Under the pieces are notes generated by a model. That model was not told the DNA's origin. It made no database searches and saw only the letters and a program-made list of their open reading frames with translations. Of a stretch of 64,000 nucleotides of DNA, positions 1 to 8,940 are shown in pieces (the stretch's first letter is position 1; each line of letters opens with the position of its first letter). This DNA is from G963667675 sp965197565 (GTDB lineage: Bacteria; Chloroflexota; Dehalococcoidia; Lucifugimonadales; UBA3495). Both the position numbers and the translations under genes were made by a program. The stretch covers positions 186,001 through 250,000 of the forward strand of contig CBDANK010000004.1 of NCBI GenBank assembly GCA_965197565.1, given 5' to 3'.

Positions 1-666
1 TCTCGCTGTGGCGTTGGATTTAACTGTGAGGTTAAGCCTATGCCGGGCCAGGTCCAAATAAGCGATCGCCATGCTAATGCGGACCCCGTCGATATGATTT
101 CGGGGTTGAGGCCCGACGCCCTCGGACTCGGGATGGTTCTGATCGGTGTCCTCTCGAAACCCTGCGGCCACGCACGCCTCGTAGAAAGCCCTGGAATGAG
201 GCCCCCACTCGTCTCGAGAGTAGCGCTTTACCGGGATGGGTCCGTCGCTGCCGTGAAAATCTCCGCCGTAGTCGCGGTCCGTCTCCATTTTTCTGAAGTA
301 GGGCAAAACTTGGGTGAATGACCACTCATCGTTGCCCATAGAAGCCCAGGAGTCATAGTCCTCCGGTATACCCCGATAGAAAACTTGTCCGTTGACCGCG
401 CTGGAGCCGCCGGTCGCTTTCCCTCTAGGTATCTGAAGGCTCGGTTGCTCCGGGGTTACTTGCGCGGTAAAGCCCCAGTTGTGCGGTCCGTAAGCGGCGT
501 AGTACCCGTTATTGCCAAGCTTGAGGTCCTCCGGGAGATGTTCGAAAACGGGATAGTCAGGTCCGGCCTCCAGAAGCAACACCGAACGGCTTGGGTCCTC
601 GGATAGCCGGGTAGCCAAAACGCATCCCGCTGAGCCTGCTCCTACCACAATCGCGTCGTACTTCAT
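1..666 (-). CDS. GMC-family FAD oxidoreductase, N-terminal part
   Basis: N-terminal 222 residues of a glucose-methanol-choline type flavoprotein, a family that oxidises alcohol groups with FAD. From an ATG at 664-666 the frame stays open to the window edge, so the catalytic C-terminal half lies outside. Residues 7-17 carry the dinucleotide-binding motif VGAGSAGCVLA, followed by the strand-end acidic residue in LLLEAG; residues 82-99 carry the family signature GKATGGSSAVNG followed by FYRG. A GGGGG ribosome binding site lies 7 bases before the start. The substrate cannot be told from this half. The family call is secure; choline dehydrogenase is only one of several possible activities. Confidence 0.92.
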   Translation of the reverse strand, partial: MKYDAIVVGAGSAGCVLATRLSEDPSRSVLLLEAGPDYPVFEHLPEDLKLGNNGYYAAYGPHNWGFTAQVTPEQPSLQIPRGKATGGSSAVNGQVFYRGIPEDYDSWASMGNDEWSFTQVLPYFRKMETDRDYGGDFHGSDGPIPVKRYSRDEWGPHSRAFYEACVAAGFREDTDQNHPESEGVGPQPRNHIDGVRISMAIAYLDLARHRLNLTVKSNATAR

Positions 667-774
667 TTCATTCCCCCATTTGAGAACAGAACACCCAATC
701 CGGTTAGATGCCAACAAGTTTAGCTATCGGGCACCAGTTGTCAACATTTGATGCTTCTTCCTAAATATATAGCT

Positions 775-1029
775 CTACTTGTACTTTATTTTCAGAATGA
801 AAAGCGACGTGGCCATCAGGAGTTCAACGGACATCATGGCGATTATTGGATAGCTCCTGATTCCAACACCATAGATAACCCACAGCAATAGCCCGGTCAT
901 GTAGATTATCGTCCATGCGATAGAAATATCTTTCGTTGATTTACTTTTCCATGATTTGATTACTTGAGGGGATAGTGACGCAGCTACGATGGCTCCGGCA
1001 AAGTATCCTATGACCTCGAACTCGGTCAT
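775..1029 (-). CDS. SemiSWEET-type sugar transporter (PQ-loop/MtN3 family)
   Basis: An 84-residue membrane protein with three predicted transmembrane helices (about 5-21, 36-54 and 59-79), the normal size for bacterial SemiSWEETs, which dimerise to move sugars down a gradient across the inner membrane. The PQ motif sits in helix 1 (SLSPQVIKSW) and is followed by the usual basic loop (KSKSTKDIS) before helix 2, as in MtN3/saliva proteins. It stands alone, transcribed like the GMC gene to its left but separated from it by about 110 bases. Substrate unknown. Confidence 0.85.
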   Translation of the reverse strand: MTEFEVIGYFAGAIVAASLSPQVIKSWKSKSTKDISIAWTIIYMTGLLLWVIYGVGIRSYPIIAMMSVELLMATSLFILKIKYK

Positions 1030-1287
1030 TTGATTTATAAGACCCTTACTGAGTTCAGATACGGCATGATCTCTTTATGCTATATGCTATGAACACCATA
1101 GCTGGGGATACTTATACTAAATTTGCTTTAGCGTGGTCCAAGGCAGAGGAACCCGCCCGCCGGGGCAGTCGAAGGATGGGTTAACAGAGGCAGCGGGATT
1201 GTTTTCGATGCGCCGGGCCTGCGTCTTTGCCAGCGTAGGACATTTCTAGCTGAGTGGCCGCCTGCTCAGCCGTGACCCAGCCATTCA

Positions 1288-1569
1288 TTATGTGGCCATA
1301 GTTGGCGCTCGAAGTGTCACGAAGGCCAGCATTTCCCCAAGCCTTAATTCCACATCTTCTGCGGCACTGGGCGGCGGAATGGGATCACCATGTTCCAGCA
1401 GTACATCCAGAAATTCAGGGAGCATATCCTCAGCATCGGCCAGAGCTTCGTCTACGGTGGCGCCCATGGCATAGGCCCCGCGCAAATCAGGAATGACGAC
1501 TCCATAGGCGCCGCGATCCCCATCTATAATTGCGGGGTATTTAATTATATTTTCGGTCATTATTTCCAT
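1288..1569 (-). CDS. hicB: HicB-family antitoxin
   Basis: 93 residues. The N-terminal part (KYPAIIDGDRGAYGVVIPDL followed by the GA.A.G.T.DEAL..A segment) is the degenerate RNase H-like HicB fold that neutralises HicA. The tail (LRLGEMLAFVTLRAP) is short, with no clear HTH or RHH DNA-binding domain, so autoregulation by this protein alone is uncertain. Its start overlaps the end of the upstream hicA-like gene by 10 bases, typical of translationally coupled toxin-antitoxin pairs. Known family role: binding and inhibiting the HicA mRNA interferase in the cytoplasm. Confidence 0.85.
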   Translation of the reverse strand: MEIMTENIIKYPAIIDGDRGAYGVVIPDLRGAYAMGATVDEALADAEDMLPEFLDVLLEHGDPIPPPSAAEDVELRLGEMLAFVTLRAPTMAT

Positions 1570-1742
1570 CTTGCCTGCGTAGCGATTCGTTGGGCTATAC
1601 CTATGGAGACTGTCTGGTGACGGGGCAGTCGGATTGTCTCATTAGACTCGGTGTGTTTGTAGATGTCATGCTTGCCGCGGCGAGCCAAGTACCATCCTTC
1701 CTTTTCTAGTCTCCTTCTGATTGTTCGGGTGTTGGTCTCCAT
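1560..1742 (-). CDS. hicA: HicA-family toxin (mRNA interferase)
   Basis: 60 residues with the dsRNA-binding-like HicA pattern: RRLEKEGWYLARRGKHDIYKH, in which the central His of KHDIYKH matches the catalytic His, then LPRHQTVSIGIAQRIATQA, the conserved second half. HicA toxins cleave mRNA under stress. The gene precedes and overlaps hicB, the standard order. Length is normal for the family, so both partners look intact. The next 365 bases upstream carry no gene. Confidence 0.85.
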   Translation of the reverse strand: METNTRTIRRRLEKEGWYLARRGKHDIYKHTESNETIRLPRHQTVSIGIAQRIATQARWK

Positions 1743-2107
1743 CGCGCTTGATACATTTACGTTCAGGTAAGGTCACTCCGGAGATTAGGCCATGAGCCAT
1801 GATTGAATCGGGTCCTTCACAGCCGTCTCGTTCTAATTGTCAGCAACCGAGCTAAAGTCGGGAGTTTGCAGATACCAATTCGGGGCGTGGTGCCGAAGGT
1901 CGGATGGTGACTAGCTATGAAACCGGGCGTATAGCCTCATTTTTCCCATGATTTATACCACGTTTTCACCGTGCGAGGACATTAAGAGAGGCTCATTTTA
2001 CTACGAATTGGGCTGGAAATCAGGCCCTCCGGACCAGTTGCATATTATGAGTGTAACTTTGGCGTCAACTGCGCGCAACGCCCAGCACAATCCGGGCCAC
2101 TTCGCCC
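1743..2107. other. Intergenic region without recognisable gene
   Basis: No open frame with coding character and no RNA gene was seen between hicA and the left end of the IS630 element. The hicAB promoter should lie here, reading leftwards, but I cannot mark it with confidence. Confidence 0.5.
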
Positions 2108-2109
2108 TA

Positions 2110-3328
2110 GTAGTCAGTCAAACTTGATTTAGATGGTACTGTAATAGATTGACCAAAGGAGCTACCCTGACTCTGGACAGTGTTGAAGCGAGGTGGCGGT
2201 ATGGTCAGGGAAAAGTACGGAGTCCGGTTGACACCGGAGCAGCGGAACCAACTGGAGCACCTGGTGCGGGCTGGTAAAAGCACCGCCCGGGTCACTACTC
2301 GGGCCCGGATTTTGCTGAAGACCGATGCGGGTTGGTCTGCGCCCCAGGTGGCCCAAGCCCTGGATGTGGCCGAGGGCACGGTGTTCCGCATCAAGCGCCG
2401 CTTTGCCGAGGAGGGACTAGCTGGGGTGCTGCAAGACCGGCCCCAGGCCCACCGGTACCGGAAGCTGGACGACCGGGGCCAAGCCCACCTCATCGCGTTG
2501 GCCTGCACTCCGGCGCCGGCGGGGCATGACCACTGGACGCTGCGGTTGCTGGCTGGGAAGGTGGTGGAACTGGGGCTGGCGCCGTCCCTGTCCCACGAGA
2601 CGGTGCGGCTGCACCTGAAAAAAACGTCCTTAAGCCGTGGCAGAAGCATGAGTGGTGCATTCCCCAGGTAAGCGCCGACTTCGTGGCCCATATGGAGGAT
2701 GTCCCGGACCTCTATGCCGAACCCTATGACCCCCAACGGCCGGTGGTCTGCTTTGACGAGACCTCCACCCAGTTGCTGGCCGACACCCGGCCCCCGCTGC
2801 CCGCCCAGCCAGGACTGCCCCAGCGGCAGGACTACGAGTACCGGCGAGAGGGAACCCGCAACCTGTTCCTGGCCTGCGAGCCTTTGGCGGGTTGGCGGCG
2901 CGTGGCGGTGACCGAACGACGCACCATGCAGGACTTTGCCCAGCAGATGCGCTGGCTGGTGGATGAAGCCTATCCGGAGGTCGAGGTGGTGCGAGTGGTG
3001 CTGGACAACCTGAACACTCACCGAGTGGCGTCTTTGTACGAGACCTACCCAGCGGACGAGGCTCGGCGCATTGCCCGGCGCTTGGAGTTTCACTACACGC
3101 CCAAGCATGGCAGCTGGTTGAACATGGCGGAAATCGAGTTTAGCGTACTGGCCCGCTCCTGTCTGAAGCAGCGTCTCCCCGACGAGGAATCGCTCCAACG
3201 GGAGGTCGGAGCCTCGGTGCGAGAGCGAAACGAGGCGCGGGTCACCATCAACTGGCGGTTCAAGACCCAAGACGCCCGAACCAAGCTCCATCGCCTCTAT
3301 CCCTTCGATTCCAAACATGACTGACTAC
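2110..3328 (+). mobile_element. IS630-family insertion sequence, copy A
   Basis: The ends are inverted repeats: GTAGTCAGTCA at 2110-2120 and its complement TGACTGACTAC at 3318-3328. Each is flanked by TA (2108-2109 and 3329-3330) within CTAG, as expected for IS630/Tc1-type insertion with TA duplication. The 1219-bp body carries one transposase gene split over two frames. The element sits between hicAB and an IS110 copy and looks complete. Confidence 0.85.
2201..3324 (+). CDS. IS630-family transposase, joined by -1 frameshift
   Basis: The first frame (to 2671) carries the N-terminal helix-turn-helix region (GWSAPQVAQALDVAEGTVFR). The second frame carries the DDE catalytic domain, with CFDETS, VLDNLNTH and HGSWLNMAEIE holding the three acidic residues. 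A run of seven A at 2618-2624 is where a one-base backward slip joins LKK to NVLKPWQ.HEWCIPQVS, the expected continuation, giving about 370 residues, normal for the family. The ATG at 2201 follows a GAGGTGG ribosome site better than the ATG at 2180. The stop lies inside the right terminal repeat. Programmed slippage is inferred; a simple point deletion cannot be excluded. Confidence 0.85.
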
Positions 3329-3330
3329 TA

Positions 3331-3652
3331 GAGCAAGGACAGACCGCCAGCCCTAGAACAGAGGCCGCACAGCAAAGGTCTTTCTGATGGGATTTTAAAG
3401 GATGCGTCGCAACAGTGACAGGGCCGGGTCTTTGGTCTATTACTTTCCATGCCTACTCTATCATCAACCCGGAAATCTTGGCTCTCTTGTCTATCTGCAT
3501 GCCGCTAGCGGCAATGTGCCTCAAGGATGCCGCCCTACCCGTCAAATCAACCGCCCATAGGCTCGTGAAGTCTAGGCGCAATTCCGGTAATTACATCTCC
3601 ATCGTCATGTGAGTGACCCCTTCCGTCTCCGCCCCAGTGGCCCAACATCCCG
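3331..3652. other. Intergenic region between IS630 and IS110
   Basis: About 320 bases. A 65-codon open frame at 3415-3612 has no recognisable features and no good ribosome site. Nothing else is supported. Confidence 0.5.
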
Positions 3653-3855
3653 CCGCCCTTGTATCTTGGCTTGGAGATGGATAATTTTCTTTCTCAGGTG
3701 TGCGGGGTGCGGCAGACCGGCCCGCCCTGGGTCATAGAAGACCGTTGTCAAGCTTGGGTCGCCGCACCCTTTTCAGAACAGAGCCGGCACAGTTGCCTGG
3801 GTCAACCAAGCCCGCATCTGGCAAGGACGGGCCGACGGTTCGCAGGGAGGTTCTG
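3653..3855 (+). ncRNA. Candidate bridge-RNA region of IS110 copy 1
   Basis: The non-coding leader is conserved between the two copies and is highly structured. A perfect 9-bp stem pairs GGGTGCGGC at 3705-3713 with GCCGCACCC at 3761-3769, followed by CTTTT. A second stem pairs TTGCC at 3793-3797 with GGCAA at 3820-3824. Both loops contain CCTGGGTCA (about 3726 and 3796). IS110 elements are known to encode a bridge RNA with target- and donor-binding loops in such a leader. The assignment here is inference from position and folding; exact RNA ends are not known. Confidence 0.4.
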
Positions 3856-4818
3856 ATGGAGCAACACGGTATCTACGTAGGGATCGATGTGGCCAAGGCC
3901 CGGGTGGATGTGGCCATCCGTCCTGGGGGAGACCGGCGTGAGGTCTGCAACGACCAGGCCGGGATCGCGGCACTGGTGGCCCAGATGCAGCAACTCAATC
4001 CCGCAGCCTTGGTGCTGGAGGCTACGGGTGGGCTGGAACTGCCCTTGGTGGCAGCCCTGGCAGCTGCCTCCCTGCCGGTGGTGGTAGTCAACCCTCGCCA
4101 GGTGCGGGACTTTGCCAGGGCCACTGGGCGGCTGGCCAAGACCGATTCCCTGGACGCGGCGGTCCTGGCTCACTTCGCCGAGGCCGTCCGTCCTCCCCGG
4201 CGTCCTCTCCGGGACGCCGAGACCCAGGTCCTCAGCTCGCTGGTGGCCCGCAGACAACAGGTGATGACCATGCTGGTAGCGGAGAGGAACCGACTCTCCA
4301 GTGCTACTATGGCCGTCCGGCCCAGCATTGAGGCCCACATCGCCTGGCTCAAGCAACAGCTGGACGACCTGGACCAGGGCTTGCGCCAGACCCTCCGCCA
4401 GAGTCCTGTATGGCGGGAGAAGGACGACCTGCTGCGCAGCGTACCCGGCATCGGAGACCAGATCTCTCTTACCCTTCTGGCATACCTGCCCGAACTGGGC
4501 ACTCTCAACCGCCGACAGATCGCTGCCCTAGTGGGCGTGGCTCCCTTCAACCGGGACAGTGGTACCCTGCGGGGCAAACGCACCGTCTGGGGTGGACGGG
4601 CCAGGGTCCGCACAGCCCTCTATATGGGGGCGTTGGTAGCCAGCCGCTTCAACCCGGTCATCAGGGACTTCTACCAGCGCCTGTTGTCTGCCGGCAAGCC
4701 GAAAAAGCTGGCTCTGACCGCCTGCATGCGCAAGCTGCTGATAATCCTCAACTCCATGCTCAAGTACGGCTCGTCCTGGAACCACCCGGCCACGAAGTCC
4801 CTCACCCATTCCTATTGA
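3856..4818 (+). CDS. IS110-family transposase (copy 1)
   Basis: 320 residues from the ATG at 3856, preceded by GGGAGG; the frame is open further upstream but that part is leader. The N-terminal RuvC-like DEDD domain begins YVGIDVAKARVDVAI, with the first Asp, then VLEATGG (Glu) and LAKTDSLDAAVLAHF (the paired Asp). The C-terminal half has the helix-hairpin-helix-like SVPGIGDQISLTLLAYLPEL and the serine domain GVAPFNRDSGTLRGKR, the Transposase_20 signature. It excises and inserts the element in the cell, guided by its RNA. It differs from the second copy at only a few residues. Confidence 0.93.
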   Translation: MEQHGIYVGIDVAKARVDVAIRPGGDRREVCNDQAGIAALVAQMQQLNPAALVLEATGGLELPLVAALAAASLPVVVVNPRQVRDFARATGRLAKTDSLDAAVLAHFAEAVRPPRRPLRDAETQVLSSLVARRQQVMTMLVAERNRLSSATMAVRPSIEAHIAWLKQQLDDLDQGLRQTLRQSPVWREKDDLLRSVPGIGDQISLTLLAYLPELGTLNRRQIAALVGVAPFNRDSGTLRGKRTVWGGRARVRTALYMGALVASRFNPVIRDFYQRLLSAGKPKKLALTACMRKLLIILNSMLKYGSSWNHPATKSLTHSY

Positions 4819-4859
4819 CTTTCAAGACAGTTGCTTGACATTCAAGGAGTCGCCCTGTC

Positions 4860-4879
4860 ATTCTCGCAAAAGCGGGAAT
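4860..4879. repeat. REP-like palindrome beside IS110
   Basis: ATTCTCGC and GCGGGAAT pair as an 8-bp stem (one G-T pair) around an AAAA loop. This resembles the dispersed extragenic palindromes of the CATTCCCGC-type in many genomes. It lies 19 bases beyond the right end of IS110 copy 1; IS110 relatives often target such repeats. Only one copy is visible in this window. Confidence 0.45.
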
Positions 4880-4988
4880 CCACGACTCGGCACACCGGGC
4901 TCCTTCTTTCGCAGGAGTGACGAGAACTACCACCAATATTAGAGGACCGGAAGGCCCTACCTGGCAGGCACGCTTTGTGAACAACGCT

Positions 4989-6758
4989 ATGCTCCGACTT
5001 CTTAGTGTCACCAACTTCGCTACCATAGAGCGGCTTGAAATGGAGTTGGCGCCCGGCTTTAACGTGCTGACGGGGGAGACCGGGACCGGTAAGTCCATCA
5101 TCGTGGATGCGCTGAGCCTTCTCTTAGGGGGCCGCGCCGACGGCGGCATGGTACGCTCCGGGGCACGCCGGTCCAGGGTAGAGGGCATCTTCCTGCTCAA
5201 CGGTGACCTGACTCAGAAGATCAACGCTGTCATGGATGAATACGAGATTGACAGTGGCGAAGAGGAGATGATTCTCGCTCGCGAGGTCAACCTGGATGGG
5301 CGTAATACGTGCCGTGTAAACGGGCGAATCGTACCTCTCAGGCTGTTGAGCACCCTGGCCGAATACCTGGTGGACATCCACGGCCAAAATCAGCATCTAT
5401 CCCTGTTTCGTGTACGTGAGCAAATGGATATACTGGACCGGTATGGTGGGCTATGGCAGCTTCGGACCCAGGTAGCGGAGCAAGTCCGCCAGCTAACAGA
5501 GGTACACCGGGAGATAGACCGGCTTCGGACGGAGGAACAGGAACTCGCCCAGCGGGTGGATTTTCTGAGGTATCAGGTGGGAGAGATTGGAGCTGCCAAT
5601 CTCCGCCCGGCTGAAGACGAAGACCTGGTCCTTGAACGGGACCGGGTCGCCAACGCGGAGCGAATTATCGCGCTGTCCGACCATGCCTATCGAGCACTAT
5701 ACGAGAGCTTCGACCGGCAAGAATCAGTCATGGACCTTATAGGCCAGGTGGCCCAGGACCTTGCCCAGCTGGAGCAATTGGACCCCTCATTGAGCCAGGA
5801 CCTCGCGTCGGTAGATGCCTTGACCCACCAGATAGACGAGTTGGCGCGTACACTTCGGAGCTATCGCGACAGCGTCGAATACAACCCGGACCGTCTTCAG
5901 GAGCTGGAGGGGCGGCTGGACTTGATCAGGGGTCTCAAGAGGAAGTACGGTAGCAGCATCGAAGAAATCCTGGCCTTCGCCGAGAAGGCCTCCGAGGACC
6001 TAGAGAAGTTGTATCACAGCGAAGAGCACACGGAGGAGTTGAAGTCCCGGGAGATGGAGCTTCGAGAGCAGGTTGGCACACTGGCAGGTCAGCTCTCCGA
6101 GGCCCGACGACGTGCAGCCAAGTCACTGGCTGACGCCATCGAGGAGGAGGTCGCCGGGCTGGCCGTGGAACACACGCAGGTGCATGTGGATATCCGTCAG
6201 TCAGACTCGGAGGGCGGTGTGCCAGTCGGGACCGGTGACTCCGGCCCATACTCCACGCCTTTAGGTGGCGGAGGTGTCAGATGCTTCGCCTTCAACAGCA
6301 CAGGTATAGATTCTGTGGAGTTCTTGGTCTCGCTGAACCCTGGCGAACCGCCACGACCCTTGGCCCGGACCGCCTCCGGGGGAGAAGCAGCCAGGCTGAT
6401 GCTCGCCATAAAGACCATCCTGTCCACCACCGACCGGATTCCAATCCTGGTGTTCGACGAGATAGATGCGGGCATAGGAGGTCGAGTCGGGAGTGTCTTG
6501 GGCCAGAAACTATGGGGCCTGTGCAGGGACCACCAGGTGCTGTGCGTAACCCATCTCCCTCAGATAGCGTGCTACGCCGACCGCCACGCCAAGGCCATAA
6601 AGCTTGCCTCACATGATAGAACCATGACCTCTGTGGAGGTTCTAGCCGATGAGGCCAGGGTGACGGAGCTTAGTCAGATGCTAGGTTCCGACAGCGGTGT
6701 AACCCGCAGCAATGCCATTGAGATGCTGGATCAGGCGGTGAGGTGGAAAGAGGGTTAA
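4989..6758 (+). CDS. recN: DNA repair protein RecN
   Basis: 589 residues from the ATG at 4989 (an upstream in-frame GTG at 4917 adds a 24-residue stretch foreign to the family). RecN is an SMC-like ATPase that acts on double-strand breaks with RecA. Walker A GETGTGKS is at about residues 29-36, a long coiled-coil region occupies the middle, the ABC signature TASGGEAARL and Walker B ILVFDEIDAGIGG lie near the C-terminus, and VTHLPQIA is the H-loop. Length is normal. In many bacteria recN is SOS-induced, but no LexA-like box is visible in the short gap between it and the IS110 element. Confidence 0.95.
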   Translation: MLRLLSVTNFATIERLEMELAPGFNVLTGETGTGKSIIVDALSLLLGGRADGGMVRSGARRSRVEGIFLLNGDLTQKINAVMDEYEIDSGEEEMILAREVNLDGRNTCRVNGRIVPLRLLSTLAEYLVDIHGQNQHLSLFRVREQMDILDRYGGLWQLRTQVAEQVRQLTEVHREIDRLRTEEQELAQRVDFLRYQVGEIGAANLRPAEDEDLVLERDRVANAERIIALSDHAYRALYESFDRQESVMDLIGQVAQDLAQLEQLDPSLSQDLASVDALTHQIDELARTLRSYRDSVEYNPDRLQELEGRLDLIRGLKRKYGSSIEEILAFAEKASEDLEKLYHSEEHTEELKSREMELREQVGTLAGQLSEARRRAAKSLADAIEEEVAGLAVEHTQVHVDIRQSDSEGGVPVGTGDSGPYSTPLGGGGVRCFAFNSTGIDSVEFLVSLNPGEPPRPLARTASGGEAARLMLAIKTILSTTDRIPILVFDEIDAGIGGRVGSVLGQKLWGLCRDHQVLCVTHLPQIACYADRHAKAIKLASHDRTMTSVEVLADEARVTELSQMLGSDSGVTRSNAIEMLDQAVRWKEG

Positions 6759-6805
6759 CGAATCCTCTCAGCCCTGGTGGTCTTGCCCCATTTTCTGTAC
6801 CAAGC

Positions 6806-7370
6806 TTAGTGCGAGTTTTGCGGGTCAATCCGCGTCGTTGCCACCGCGGCAAACTCCCTCGGGGACAGGTTGTTCAGCGCGCGGTGGGGCCTCTCCCCAT
6901 TGTAATGTCTGTAATGTCTTCGCCAGGATTCCACCTTCTCCTCGGCGTCTTCCAGGGATAGGAACCAGCTCTCGTTCAGGCACTCCTGGCGAAAACGCCC
7001 GTTGAACGCCATGGTGAAGGCGTTGTCCGTAGGCTTTCCAAGCCGGCTGAAGTCCAACTCCACTCCCTCCTTTGATGCTGGCCGCCACCTTGATGACCAG
7101 ACTCTCGCGAGTAAAGTTGTCCACTATCGTCAAGAGCCGGGTCCGGCGCCCGTCGAAGAGCTCATCGCCCATGAAATCCATGGACCAACTCTCATCCACC
7201 CCGGAGGCTACCGGCCGCTCCACACGTCTCTGGCAGGATACGTGGCGCCTGGGCTTCTTGGTCCTTAGCATCAGGCCTTCCTGGCAATACAGCTAGTAGA
7301 CCCGCTTGTGATTCACCGACCAGCCCTCCCGCTGCAGGAGGACGTGCAGACGCCAGTAGCCGGGGACGAT
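6806..7370 (-). pseudogene. IS3-family OrfB transposase remnant
   Basis: Read leftwards, the pieces are VPGYWRLHVLLQREGW, then an in-frame TAG after KRVY, then LRTKKPRRHVSCQRR up to WSMDFMGDELFDGRRTR and VDNFTRESLVIKVAASIKGG, then in another frame ELDFSRLGKPTDNAF to ERPHRALNNLSPREF. The segment between SIKGG and ELDFSR, which should hold the second catalytic Asp (DNGPEF region), is deleted, and OrfA is absent. The transposase is therefore dead. It lies between recN and the mutasome genes. Confidence 0.85.
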
Positions 7371-7420
7371 CACTGCTAACTATGTGCAGGCTTCAAGTCC
7401 TGGCTAATGTCTGGAGGAGA

Positions 7421-7450
7421 TTGACAAAGAGAACATGTGTTCGTTATTAT
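7421..7450 (+). promoter_or_regulatory. SOS (LexA-type) promoter of imuB-dnaE2
   Basis: TTGACA at 7421-7426 and TATTAT at 7445-7450 are spaced 18 bases apart, a good vegetative promoter. The spacer holds the perfect palindrome GAACATGTGTTC at 7431-7442. GAAC-N4-GTTC is the core of the Gram-positive-type LexA operator (CGAAC-N4-GTTCG), and its position between -35 and -10 would block polymerase. The first gene starts 40 bases downstream at 7490. This fits the known damage-inducible control of imuB-dnaE2 cassettes. Confidence 0.75.
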
Positions 7451-7489
7451 CTCCATCCCTGATTCCCGCCGATAAATTGAGGATGGTCC

Positions 7490-8932
7490 ATGAGGGTCGC
7501 TTGCCTGCTCGTCACTCACCTGAGAGCCAAGGTGGAGATGTACCGGCACTCCCACCTGAAGGATGCCCCCGTCGTCATCGTCGACCGGAGCCCTTCAAGG
7601 GCCGGGCCCGTGGTCGTCGACCGCTTTCGGTCCGCTCCGGGAGTGAAGCCAGGAATGACGCTGGAGCAGGCCGTGTCCCGCCATGCGAAGGCCATCATAC
7701 TGGATGCCGACGAGTCGCACTACCGCCGAGTGTTCGGCCAGGTGCTTGCGTCCCTGCAGGGGATCAGCGACCGGGTTGAGGAGGCCGATCTCGGCACGGC
7801 CTACGTGCGACTGGACGGCCTCGAAGGGCTGTTTCGAGGAGAGGCGGGAGTCGTCACCGCTCTGCTGAACGCAGTCCCGGCCTACCTGACCCCCCGGGCC
7901 GGCGTGGCGGACGTCAAGTTCCCCGCGTTCGTCGCGGCCGGAACGTGCGGGGCACACAGAGCGTTCAGAGTTCCGGAAGACGCGGCATCGTTCCTCGCGC
8001 CCCATAGCATCGACCTGCTGCCTGTCCCCACCGGCATGAAGAGGGAGTTGCACCGCTTCGGCCTGCACACTTTGGGGGCCGTTGCTTCCATGAGCGGGCA
8101 CATGCTCGCCGACCGGTTCGGGCCCGACGGAAAGTGGGCTTGGTCGCTCTGCAACGGCATCGACCACAGCCCCGTCGTCCCATTGGCGTTGGAGGAGCCG
8201 GTGGTCGAACAGACCTCGCTGCCGTTCCACTCCTCTTCCCTAGAGGCGCTCTTTGTCGCGGTGGACGCTCTTCTCAAGAAGGCCTACGCCCGGCCGGACA
8301 TGAGGGGGAGGTATGCCGGCGCGGCACACCTCCTCTGTGCGGCCTCCGGTTGGCTTGACTGGGAGAAGAGCTTCAGGTTCAAGGAGCCGGTCGGCGCATG
8401 GGAGAGAGCCTCCTTCGCGGTCCGAAGCAGATTGGAGGCGGACCCGCCGCGCACCCCCTTCGAGGAGGTGACGCTCACCCTGTCCGGCTTCAGCGGGGAG
8501 CCGGGGACTCAGCTGGGCCTGCTGAAGGACGCGAGCGACGACAGGCGCAGGCGGCTCGTGGCGGTGGACCGGAGGCTGCGGGGACTTATGGGAGGAGGCC
8601 ACGCACTCCACAGGATCACCCAAGTCGCCCCCTGGCATCCCGCGCCGGAGATGCGGGCCTTGCAGGCGCCCATCGACCCTTCGGGCAGGGACACCATCAG
8701 GCCGCTCCACACGCCAAAGCCCGTGGAGGTGCGGGAGGGCACGGAGCGCGAGCCGGTGTCGGTGCGAGTCGACAGGCGCTGGCAACGGGTGGCTCGCATA
8801 GACGACATGTGGACCTTCGATCTGTGGTGGCTCCCTGAGCCGGTCACCCGCGCCTACTACCGCATCGACCCCGACGACGGCGGACGCATCACCCTGTTCC
8901 ACGACCGGTCCGGCGACCGGTGGTACCGGTAG
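7490..8932 (+). CDS. imuB: ImuB-like Y-family polymerase-related protein
   Basis: 480 residues. The order is that of ImuB: N-terminal palm/fingers-like region (LRAKVEMYRHSHLKDAPVVI), the YVRLDGLEGLF segment where active Y-family polymerases keep catalytic acids, a helix-hairpin-helix-like part (LHRFGLHTLGAVASM), a little-finger region, and the ImuB-type tail ending WTFDLWW and YYRIDPDDGG. The N-terminal catalytic Asp is not evident, consistent with ImuB being an inactive adaptor that links DnaE2 to the sliding clamp. It is the first gene after the SOS promoter and stops 8 bases before dnaE2. No ImuA/SulA-like gene precedes it. Confidence 0.85.
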   Translation: MRVACLLVTHLRAKVEMYRHSHLKDAPVVIVDRSPSRAGPVVVDRFRSAPGVKPGMTLEQAVSRHAKAIILDADESHYRRVFGQVLASLQGISDRVEEADLGTAYVRLDGLEGLFRGEAGVVTALLNAVPAYLTPRAGVADVKFPAFVAAGTCGAHRAFRVPEDAASFLAPHSIDLLPVPTGMKRELHRFGLHTLGAVASMSGHMLADRFGPDGKWAWSLCNGIDHSPVVPLALEEPVVEQTSLPFHSSSLEALFVAVDALLKKAYARPDMRGRYAGAAHLLCAASGWLDWEKSFRFKEPVGAWERASFAVRSRLEADPPRTPFEEVTLTLSGFSGEPGTQLGLLKDASDDRRRRLVAVDRRLRGLMGGGHALHRITQVAPWHPAPEMRALQAPIDPSGRDTIRPLHTPKPVEVREGTEREPVSVRVDRRWQRVARIDDMWTFDLWWLPEPVTRAYYRIDPDDGGRITLFHDRSGDRWYR

Positions 8933-8940
8933 AGCGCCTG

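Larger units (their letters stand above)
3653..4840 (+). mobile_element. IS110-family element, copy 1
   Basis: Positions 3653-4840 match 14967-16154 almost base for base (constant offset 11314), while the flanks on both sides differ. That defines the element as about 1188 bp. It has about 200 bp of non-coding sequence, a 320-residue DEDD recombinase, and a 22-bp tail ending TTGCTTGACA. No terminal inverted repeats are evident, as usual for IS110. The right end lies 19 bases from a palindrome at 4860-4879 and about 150 bases upstream of recN, so it may separate recN from its original promoter. Confidence 0.85.

Noticed and set aside
2107..3318. 403-codon minus-strand frame
   Set aside because: It is antisense to the IS630 transposase, has no family features, and arises from the codon bias of the real gene.
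4917..4988. Upstream GTG start for RecN
   Set aside because: The added residues do not resemble RecN N-termini, which begin at the MLRLLSVTNF position.
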